From Megaleporinus macrocephalus (Eukaryota; Chordata; Actinopteri; Characiformes; Anostomidae), in the NCBI GenBank assembly GCA_021613375.1, contig CM038728.1, positions 33,651,407 through 33,715,406 on the forward strand: a stretch of 64,000 nucleotides of DNA, in the 5' to 3' direction. This document shows positions 54,910 through 64,000 of this stretch, one piece after another; the first letter of the stretch is position 1, and every line of letters begins with the position of its first letter. Under the pieces are notes generated by a model that had not been told where the DNA came from, ran no database searches, and saw only the letters and a program-made list of their open reading frames with translations. The translations under genes were made by a program, and so were the position numbers.

Positions 54910-56046
54910 GAACAGCATGCTTTTTTATGGTTACACACTGCATGCATTTCCATGGTGACACAGTGCCATATTTCCATGGTTACACACTGCAAACATTTCC
55001 ATGGTTACCGTGGCTGGACTATTTCTGTGGTTGCACACTGCACATATTTCCATAGTAACACTGTACCAAATTTCCACAGTAATACTGCATCACACTTCCA
55101 TGGTTACAAACTGCATGTATTTCCATAGTTATGCACTTCATCCGTTTCCTTGGTGACACAGTGCCATATTTCCATGGTTACACACTGCACCGCATTTTCA
55201 TGGTTATGCACTGTATGCACTTCCATGGTTACAATGGCTGGACTACACCAATTTCTGTGGTTGCACACTGCACACATTTCTATAGAGACACTGCACACAT
55301 TTCTATAGAGACACTGCACACATTTCTATAGAGACACTGCACATATTTCTATAGAGACACTGCACATATTTCTATAGAGACACTGCACATATTTCCATGG
55401 TGACACAGGATGAACTCCATAGTTACACACTGAACTGCATAGCAATGGTAACACTGCACCACATTTTCACAGTAACACTCTACCACACTTCCATGGTTAC
55501 ACACTGCATGCATTTCCACGGTGACACTACACCACATTTCCATGGTTTTACACTTCATCCATTTCCATGGGGACACAGCGCCATATTTCCATGGTTACAC
55601 ACTGCAAACATTTCCATGGTTTTAGCACTGCACCGCATTTCCATGGTTACAATGGCTGGTTGCAAACTGCACATATTTCCATAGTTACACCGCACCACAT
55701 TTCCATGGTGACACTGCACCACACTTTCATGGTTACATACTGCAGGCATTCCCATGGTAACACACTGCTCCGCATTTCCATGGTTACGCACTGTATGCAG
55801 TTCCATGGTTACAGTGGCTGGACTAAACCAATTTCTGTGGTGGCACACTGCACATATTTCCATAGTTACCATGCACAACATTTCCATGTTGACACTGCAT
55901 GAACTCCATAGTTACACAGTGCACTGCATGTCCATGGTGACGTTACACTGCTCCACACCTCCAAGGTGACACACTGCACTGCATTTCCATAGTTACACTG
56001 CACCACATCTCCGTGGTGACACTGCACTGCATTTCCATGGTGACAT
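54910..56046 (+). repeat. ~25-bp minisatellite with CCATGG core
   Basis: About 45 diverged units of 24-26 bp: CATTTCCATGGTTACACACT plus GCACC, alternating with CATTTCCATGGTGACACTGC. The palindrome CCATGG recurs in most units. Longer words such as ATGGCTGGACTACACCAATT and TTCTGTGGTTGCACACTGCA recur near 55010, 55230 and 55820, showing higher-order duplication. A block of 26-bp units with TTTCTATAGAGACACTGCAC lies at 55275-55395. Confidence 0.92.
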
Positions 56047-57194
56047 GCTATGCATATTAAAGTGATTTCTACAATTTTTTAAACATTCTCTACGTCACAT
56101 CTGTTTCCACGGTTACGCTATTTTCTTTTCAGACTTTAAAACCAAACTTTAAAGAGATTTAAGATCTCTGAGATCGTCATTACTGCAGAGATGATACCTG
56201 ACGGTGCAGGTGGTGTCAGTTTAAATGGATGATGGACGACCAGGCAGCTGGTTTTACTCACCGCTCTGTCTGTCGGGGGCTGTGGGGGGGGGCTCTGCCA
56301 CTTTCCTGCTCCATTTTCGCCTTCACCGGCCGCCAGCCTGCCTTAGCTGACCCATCTTTCTGCTCAGGTGATTAACCTGCACTCTGCGGGCCCCCGAGGC
56401 CCTTTCAGTCCGGCCTGCCGGGCCTGGATGGCTCTGACTGACCTCTGCTTCTCCTCCACGCGCTGGAGGAGGGAGGGCGGGAGGGAAAAGTGAGGGAGGA
56501 GAAGAGCAGTAGCACTCCAGCAGGCTGTCTCTTATCTCACAGATCCATAAGAAAGTGTCAGATTCTTCCCCAGAAACCATGAATCAATAGCTTCTTCCTG
56601 ACACTGGCGCTGCAGAACATTAAGCGTGGGGCCAGGGATGCACCTGAGGCTGGTGGGGGGGTGTGTGAGGGGGATTTGGGGGCTGGTGGGGGGTTGTTGG
56701 AGGTAGAGGGAGGATAAGAGCAAACCCAGAGGGTGGTGGCAGAGTGTGAGTATGTGTGTGCAGATGTCCTCTTATGTAGGAGTGCTGTGTTGTGGCTGTG
56801 GAGCGTGCTCTTGCTCTCCACATGCCTCCTGAATGTAGGTGTGCTTGCAGCTTTGAAGGTGCTGTAGATGTTGGATGGGAAATCCATACATTGTGCAGGT
56901 CCACTTTCCTTGACAGCTGTCATAATCCAGACGACACATATAGAATTCTGTTCTGGACAGATTCATTAAAATCCAACTGCAGCAGCGGTATGAGACCAGG
57001 TTCCGTGTTGATTCACACAAATCTGTTTTTATACTTACAGTCATGTGAAAATAGGAGACTCCATAAAATCCTTGTCGTTTCTAATATATGGAATCATATG
57101 GATTATCTTCATCTTAACAGTATAGGAAGGTGGAGGTAGTGTAAATGGAAACCAATTAAAATGAGCCATTCCACTGTCCAGAAATTAATTTACA
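56047..57194. other. Intergenic, no supported gene
   Basis: Single-copy sequence with G-rich runs (GGTGGGGGGGTG near 56652). Overlapping frames on both strands lack domains. Confidence 0.4.
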
Positions 57195-57840
57195 ATTACA
57201 ATTAGAGAACAGATATAAAAACAACTGCCCATCCTGTGTGGTCTGATGCTGAACAACTGCCCATCCCATGCGGTCTGATACAGACTGTGTGGTCTGATGC
57301 TGAACAACTGCCCATCCCGTGTGGTCTGAAATGGACTGTGTGGTCTGATGCTGAATAACTGCCCATCCTGTGAGGTCTGAAATGGACTGTGTGGTCTGAT
57401 GCTGAACAACTGCCCATCCTGTGTGGTCTGATGCTGAACAACTGTCCATCCTGTGTGGTCTGATGCTGAACAACTGCCCATCCTGTGAGGTCTATAATGG
57501 ACTGTGTGGTCTGATGCTGAACAACTGCCCATCCTGTGTGGTCTGATGCTGAACAACTGTCCATCCTGTGTGGTCTGATGCTGAACAACTGCCCATCCTG
57601 TGAGGTCTGAAATGGACTGTGTGGTCTGATGCTGAACAACTGCCCATCCTGTGTGGTCTGAAATGGACTGTGTGGTCTGATGCTGAACAACTGCCCATCC
57701 TGTGTGGTCTGAAATGGACTGTGTGGTCTGATGCTGAACAACTGCCCATCCTGTGTGGTCTGATGCTGAACAACTGCCCATCCCGTGTGGTCTGATGCTG
57801 AACAACTGCCCATCCCATGCGGTCTGATGTTGCTCCTTCG
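57195..57840 (-). repeat. 32/51-bp minisatellite
   Basis: Units of 32 bp (GTCTGATGCTGAACAACTGC, CCATCCTGTGTG) alternate with 51-bp units that carry an extra GTCTGAAATGGACTGTGTG. Because 51 is divisible by three and stops are lacking, the minus strand has a 234-codon frame of SASDHT and QHQTTQ repeats. I see no signal, domain or splice context that would make it a gene. Confidence 0.92.
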
Positions 57841-58280
57841 TGTGCCTTGACCAGTTGCCTCTGTTTACCTGGACCAGTTTACCCAGCATGGAGCTCCTGC
57901 TGCCCAGTGCTTGGTGGAGAGCTTCACCTGCATGTTTCTGAACCTCCTGAAGATCCTGCTTGTTTACTGCCTCACAAACACTGAGCAGGTTCTCGCTGCT
58001 GCTCTGGTGGGACTCTAATCGTTTTCTATCGTTTTCTCTACAGTCAGTATTGTATATGGTTTAAATCTCATTGTGTTTGTATTGAGTTTGAGCTTCTTCT
58101 ACTCTCCTGTGTGGAGCAGAGGAGGCTGGGTTTTTGAGATTCTTCCTCTGGTTGAGAGAGTTTTTCTGCCTCTGTCTCTCCTGGTGATGCTTATTAGAGG
58201 CTCTGACCCAGATTTTCCTTTAAACTGTTGATGGCACCTGTCGTAAAAGGTGCATACAAATAAACCTTGACTTGACTATT
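57841..58280 (+). mobile_element. Non-LTR retroposon 3' region
   Basis: The words TTGAGATTCTTCCTCTGGTT, GAGAGAGTTTTTCTGCCTC and GATTTTCCTTTAAACTGTTG lead to ATACAAATAAACCTTGACTT at 58256-58276. This ending (AATAAA then TTGACTTGA) is a common 3' tail of fish retroposons and resembles the L2 tail at 9685. Most upstream sequence is unassigned, so the start is uncertain. Confidence 0.55.
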
Positions 58281-59005
58281 AACATGACCAGGTCAGACCA
58301 AGTTCAGACCGGGAGCAGAACACAAGAACCTCTCTTTCTTTCACTGCCTCCTGCAGCAGCCTGCCTCAGACTAGAAACCCGGATACCTACGAAGCCAATA
58401 ACGGACCACAGACTCACTAGTAGATAGCAATAGTGAAAACCTGATCTGTACCACCTCAGCTGGACCTGCCTTCTATCAAGATGTATGGAACATGGCATCA
58501 TGGTTTCATGCTGGATGAATTTAATGTAAAGGGTCTTTCAAGAAGCTCCAACTACAGTATATCTGCAGTGGAAGTTCTAATGTCCTTCATGATGTTTACT
58601 GTAAGAATAATCATGGTGGCTTATATGGGTGCCGAGTCTTCGTCTCAAGACTGGCAACACAACATGTTGACACCAACCAGTCTTTATTCGGGTCCTTGCG
58701 TGAGTTCATATGTCTTCGAGGAGGTGAGTCAAGAAGTCATGGCTGCAGAAGGCTACCTGTGAAACCTTCCTGGGAGTCATGAAGAGAACAATGTTGTCTG
58801 TCTGTCCTTCAAAGAGAATGTGAGGTAACGCATGTGTTAGGGTTTGAACTGTGGTAGAGCTGTTGTTTTGCTGTGATTAGCTATTAGCCATTAGCATTTT
58901 GATAGCGTGTTGGTAGCTGCTGTTAGATTCTGAGTGGATGTTGTTGTGATATCAAAGATCTGTGACTGGAGCATCAGCATCTCTCATCTCTATGTTTACA
59001 TATGA
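58281..59005. other. Intergenic, nothing recognised
   Basis: Single-copy sequence. No exon or element is supported. Confidence 0.4.
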
Positions 59006-60622
59006 CCGTCAGAGGGTGCTCTGTCCTCCTATTGGTCGATGTCCAAGAACTCACTCTGTCCTTCTATTGGTCTACATCCAGGAACTCTCTCAGTCCTCTT
59101 ATTAATCAGTGTCTGGGAAATCAGGCCTCCTATCTGTCCTCCTATCAGGCATCATCAAGAACTCTCTTTGTCCTCCAGCTGGTCAACATCAAGGAACTCG
59201 TTTTGTCCACCACTTGGTCAACGTCAAGCAACTCGTTTTGTCCATCACTTGGTCAACGTCAAGCAACTCGCTCTGTCCTCCAGTTTGTCAACGTCAAGGA
59301 ATTCACTCTGTCCTCCTAGTGGTCAACATCAAGGAATTCGCTCTTTCCTCCAGTTGGTCAACATCAAGGGACTCTCTCTGTCCTCCTAGTGGTCAACGTC
59401 AAGAAACTCACTCTGTCCTCCTAGTGGTCAATGTCAAGAAACTCGCTCTGTCCTCCTAGTGGTCAATGTCAAGAAACTCGCTCTGTCCTCCTAGTGGTCA
59501 ACATCAAGAAACTCACTCTGTCCTCCTAGTGGTGAACATCAAGGAACTCTCTCTTTCCTCCAGTTGGTCAATGTCAAGGAACTCTCTCTGTCCTCCAGTT
59601 GGTCAACGTCAAGGAACTTTCTTTGTCCTCCAGTTGGTCAACATCAAGGAACTCACTCTGTCCTCCTAGTGGTCAACGTCAAGGAATTCGCTCTTTCCTC
59701 CAGTTGGTCAACATCAAGGGACTCTCTCTGTCCTCCTAGTGGTCAACGTCAAGAAACTCACTCTGTCCTCCTAGTGGTCAACGTCAAGAAACTCGCTCTG
59801 TCCTCCTAGTGGTCAATGTCAAGAAACTCGCTCTGTCCTCCTAGTGGTCAACATCAAGGAACTCTCTCTGTCCTCCAGGTGGTCACCGTCAAGGAACTCT
59901 CTCTGTCCTCCAGGTGGTCACCGTCAAGGAACTCTCTCTGTCCTCCAGTTGGTCAACATCAAGGAACTCTCTCTGTCCTCCAGTTGGTCAATGTCAAGGA
60001 ACTCTCTCTGTCCTCCAGTTGGTCAACGTCAAGTAACTCTCTCTGTCCTCCTAGTGGTCAACGTCAAGGAACTCTCTCTGTCCTCCTAGTGGTCAGCATC
60101 GAGAGCCTCGCTCTGTCCTCCTGTTGGTCAATGTCCAGGAACTCTCTCTGTCCTCCAGCTGGTCAATGTCAAGGAATTCTCTCTGTCCTCCAGCTGGTCA
60201 ACGTCAAGGAATTCCCTCTGTCCCCCATCTGGTCAACGTCAAGGAACTCTCTCTGTCCCCCAGTTGGTCAACGTCAAGGAACTCTCTCTGTCCTCCAGCT
60301 GGTCAACGTCAAGGAATTCCCTCTGTCCCCCATCTGGTCAACGTCAAGGAACTCTCTCTGTCCCCCAGTTGGTCAACGTCAAGGAACACTCTCTGCCCTC
60401 CAGTTGGTCAATGCAAGGAACACGCTCTGTCCTCCTAGTGGTCAGCAGCGAGAGCCTTGCTCTGTCCTCCTGTTGGTCAACGTCAAGGAACTCTCTCTGT
60501 CCTCCAGTTGGTCAACGTCAAGGAACTCCCTCTGTCCTCCAGTTGGTCAACGTCAAGGATTTTGCTCTGTCCTCCACTTGGTCAGCATCAAGGAACTCTC
60601 TCTGTCCTCCAGTTGGTTAACA
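59006..60622 (+). repeat. 35-bp minisatellite, stop-free on the + strand
   Basis: About 46 units of 35 bp: TGGTCAACGTCAAGGAACTC, TCTCTGTCCTCCAGT. The copies at 59160-60620 are close to each other and the first few units are diverged. Because 35 is not a multiple of three, the three frames cycle, and a 279-codon frame results simply because the unit has no stop in any + frame. The same unit recurs at 62925-63655. Confidence 0.93.
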
Positions 60623-62924
60623 CTTTTCATCTGGAAAGTACAGAAAATACTCTGACACGCTAGATTTTTTCATTGGGACACCATGAAGCATCTCATACAC
60701 CTCATTGCTGTTTCTTAATTGTGTCACACCGCATGACCTGCTCCTCATTCCCGACACTCATATTCATATTCATGTTTGATGCTGGAAATTCAGTAATCAG
60801 GTCAAAACTCTGGTCTGAGCTTGACATTACAGCTTCCAGCATCTATCAGCCCAGGTGCTGAAGTCCACAGGTCTCTCTTCTTTGACCTTGTTGGTCCAAG
60901 AAAAAGTGTGAAAGTTAAAAAAAAAAGTGTGAGCTCCACGAGCGACAACAAAGCCGAACCAACACAACAGGATGGGATTAGTGCTGAACTACATTATAAT
61001 AATTAAAACAGATCTGGTGAATAAATGCAGCGTGAGTTATATCTCTCTCTACATCTCCACCGACCACATGTTCCCATCGTTTATCTCTCCATCTCCCTCT
61101 GCTGCTCTACATCAGCTCAGTAAATTGTGCAGAAGCGACATGACAGCTACATGAAATCTGACCAAAGCACAAATGGCTCCAGCTAACCGCCAGCAGAAAC
61201 CCGATAGTGCTAATAGTGCATTATCACCGAATAGGAGCTGTTTAAATAACGCTGTCACTCACCCTCATTGATTCCTCACTTCCTTCTCTCGTTCCTCTGT
61301 TCTTCGCTCAGGGCAAACTTTAAAGCATTGTTTTCTTCTGAGAGATAAACAGAATATTAGCCTTTATATTATTGTGAAGACGATACAGTGAGCAAATACT
61401 GAATTCTGGCAAGTGTGCTGATTGTTTCTATGTCACTGTGCCGGCTCACTTCTGGGTTGTACTGTCTCTCAAACCCTCCAGCACTGCGGTGATGCAATAT
61501 CCTGTTAGAAAACTTGAAATCTCAGCATTCAATTCCTGTCAAACCATTTTTTAATCCAGTATTCCTAAAAGTTAGGATCGCCTCATTTGCAGCATCAGCA
61601 CCGACTAGCAAACACTAGTAAATATACCAATGAAGGTTTGTGTGGTCGCTTTGAAGGAACCCCGGCTGGTAACACTTGTGAGCCTTACTATGTTGTAATG
61701 ACTCTAAATTATTAAGACACATTATAAAAATCACTAAAATTATCAGATTTATTAGATTTTCTGTAAAATCCGCTGCACGTGGGTCTCCATTGTTGTATCT
61801 ACTGACGTGATCAGCAGGTAGTGACGTCAAATGGTTGCAGTAACCGGCCGTCACGCTTGAGCACAGCTAGCTAGCTAAACATGCTACTGTTCAGTCTTTA
61901 CAGTTTGAGCTAGAACTCAACCTTTATGACATCAGCGGTGACATCACACACCACGTTAGTGTAAATAGTGAACAGAGAGGGTGGAGGAGAGAGTGACACA
62001 GTGCTGGAGTTGTTGTGAAGCTGTGTGTTGGTGTTGACGGAGAAGGAGAGTGTCTGTTAAAGGAGCTCCGCTTTCTAGCAGGAAACATTCACACTCAGTA
62101 AACAGCTAGATACACTGAACGGGAGTGTCTCTGAGCTTCACACTCCTTTATTAGTGAAGTAGTATGTTCACTACTAAGACTGGACTTTCACCTTCAGGAT
62201 CCACAAACGAGGAGAAGCAGCTGACGCTAACGCTAAACGTTCTCAGGAGAGAGTCCAGCACATGTTCACGTTCACGGTTCTTCTCGCGGTTCTCCATAAT
62301 CTGGAGCTTCTGGACTTCCTGTGTGGGGAAACTGTGACACTGCATTGTGTTTTAGTCTACGCTTAAAACCAACAGCCTCCGTCAAGTCTCTCACCAGTGG
62401 TGGTCTACTGAACCATTCAAACTCATCCAGACTGAAGTGAGGAGAGCAGAGCGGGGGTCTTTGGGTAGCTGTGTTGGTCCACATGCTGCTTCACTAACTA
62501 TTCTCCTTGTTTATGTTTGTGAAGCTGTTTAGACTAATATCAGTCTTTCACTGCCTTTCATTGAAACAACAACAACAACACAATGTACATGGTTTTCTTT
62601 AAGCTAGGTTAGTAACTAACACTCACTCCTTCACACCACAGTCCAGTTTAGACCTGATACCATCTGACCTCATCTACCCAGCAGACATTGTTAAATATTT
62701 AGAATAAAAGAGTTAATTTAGAAATAAATCTGATACTTTAGTGATTTTTTTTCCAACGTGTCTTAATAATTTAGTACTTCATACAGTTACGAAAAAGCCA
62801 GACTGTAGTCCAAAGTATGAGGCCCCAAAGTATGTTTTGGTTTGAGTATGACATTACAGGATAAAGACAGTTTATTGTTGGCCTGTTTGGGTTGCAGCTT
62901 TAAAGCTTCTTTATGTGAGAACTT
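60623..62924. other. Intergenic, nothing firmly recognised
   Basis: Single-copy sequence with (AAC)n at 62566-62580. Short open frames lack domains. No exon is supported. Confidence 0.4.
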
Positions 62925-63655
62925 GCTCTGTTCTTCTATTGGTCAATGTCTAGGAAATCCAGCAGGAACTCGATCTGTCCTCCTAGTGGTCAACTTCCAG
63001 GAACTTGCTCTGTCCCCCTATTGGTCAACATCTAAGAAATCATTCTGTCCTCCTATTTGTCAATGTCCAGAAAATCACTCTGTCCCACTCGCTTTGTCCT
63101 CCTATTGGTCAACATCCAGGAACTCGCTCTGTCCTCCTATTGGCCAACGCCTAGGAACTCGCTCTGTCCTACTAATGGTCAATGTTCAGGAACTCGCTCT
63201 GTCCCTACCTATTGGTCAACTTCTAGGAACCTGCGCTGTCCTCCTATTGGTCAGCATCTAAGATATTGTTCTGTCCTACTCTCGCTGTTCTACTATTGGT
63301 CAACACCTAGGAACCCTCTCTATCCTCCTATTGGTCAACTTCTAGGAAATCGCTCTGTCCTCCTATTGGCCAATGCCTAGGAACTCGCTCTGTCCTCCTA
63401 ATGGTCAACGTCCAGGAACTCACTCTGCTTCTAGGAACTCGCTCTGTCCTACTCGCTTTATCCTCCAAGAGTTCAACACCTAGGAACTCACTCTGTCCCC
63501 CCTATTGGTTAACTTCTAGGAACTCGCTCTATCCTACTCGCTTTATCCTCCAAGTGGTCAACACCTAGGAACTCTCTCTGTCCTCCTAATGGTCAACGTC
63601 CAGGAACTCGCTCTGTCGCCCCCTATTGTTTAACTTCTAGGAACTCTCTCTGTCC
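62925..63655 (+). repeat. Second 35-bp array, diverged copy of 59006-60622
   Basis: Units of about 35 bp, CTATTGGTCAACATCCAGGA and ACTCGCTCTGTCCTC, are more diverged than in the first array and include extra CTAGGAACTCGCTCTGTCCT duplications. The CTATTGG form also appears in the diverged first units of the other array (near 59030), so those units may be closer to the ancestral form. Confidence 0.9.
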
Positions 63656-64000
63656 TATATGGGCACTACAGATTACACTCAGGATTCCGGTTGTTTTTAT
63701 GTGTAAATAATTGAATGTATGACACGCATGCATTCAAATGTTGGTGGGGTCTGGTACGTCATCAGGAGAGACAGAACCATGCAGACTTACAAGGTCGAGT
63801 AATAATACAGGGTTTTATTAGAGATGCTTCAAACTTTCATAGCTTATTCACTGAGATGGGCAAAGACTGACAATGCTTTGGCATGACATGAATTTATTTC
63901 TTAGTATGCAGTCTAGACCACTCCAACACACTGGACGCAGTAGCTCAGATAGTGACCGACAGACAACACAGCACCTGTATATGTATATCTATGTTGGGAG
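63656..64000. other. Intergenic, nothing recognised
   Basis: Single-copy sequence to the window end. No feature is supported. Confidence 0.4.

Noticed and set aside
57185..57889. 234-codon minus-strand frame with SASDHT repeats
   Set aside because: All three minus frames are open over a 32/51-bp minisatellite. No signal peptide, domain or splice context was seen.
59816..60655. 279-codon plus-strand frame
   Set aside because: A product of the stop-free 35-bp repeat; the overlapping frames are equally open.

Overview
The window looks like a gene-poor, repeat-rich piece of a ray-finned fish genome. Three things point there: an intact L2-type non-LTR retrotransposon, Tc1/mariner-type short elements with TA flanks, and a tRNA-derived SINE. 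An abundant foldback element resembles, from memory, repeats common in otophysan fishes (characins, electric fishes, catfishes); this narrower placement is inference.

Only one host gene is supported: the two ends of a type II classical cadherin on the + strand, about 30370 to 46550. The first coding exon (30556-30804) encodes the signal peptide, the prodomain with a furin site, and the start of EC1. After a 1000-N assembly gap, four exons encode the EC4 end, EC5, the membrane segment and the complete catenin-binding tail (33040-33161, 35396-35513, 42461-42712, 44767-45263). A long 3' UTR ends at an AATAAA at 46526. The exons for the rest of EC1 through most of EC4 are absent, and the tetranucleotide array next to the gap suggests an assembly failure. 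The protein belongs to the CDH11/CDH24 subgroup. EC5 argues against a plain cdh11 orthologue, so cdh24 is a provisional name.

The left flank (1-30 kb) holds short foldback and Tc1-type elements (2.4, 6.0 and 29 kb), a 25-bp minisatellite at 3.6-4.2 kb, and a relative of that array in opposite orientation at 8.4-13.9 kb. The second array carries an intact L2 element (ORF 10005-12914, minus strand) and a second LINE 3' fragment. Further right are a GGTT array, a 30-bp array, a 2.2-kb polypyrimidine tract, a 42-bp array and a 1-kb CT tract.

The introns hold a three-level nest of mobile elements (33.5-35.3 kb), a CACTCA-type array, a 1.5-kb GA tract, a second 42-bp array inverted relative to the first, a 77/89-bp array, and an array whose unit matches part of the SINE.

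The right flank (46.5-64 kb) holds a divergent dimeric AT-rich tandem repeat, a complete 1-kb foldback element with 45-bp repeats in its arms, LINE fragments, and three stop-poor minisatellites. Many long open frames here are simply repeats without stop codons. The recurring theme is that dispersed elements and minisatellites share sequence: several arrays look seeded by transposon or SINE pieces, and three array families occur as separated pairs, two of them in opposite orientation.
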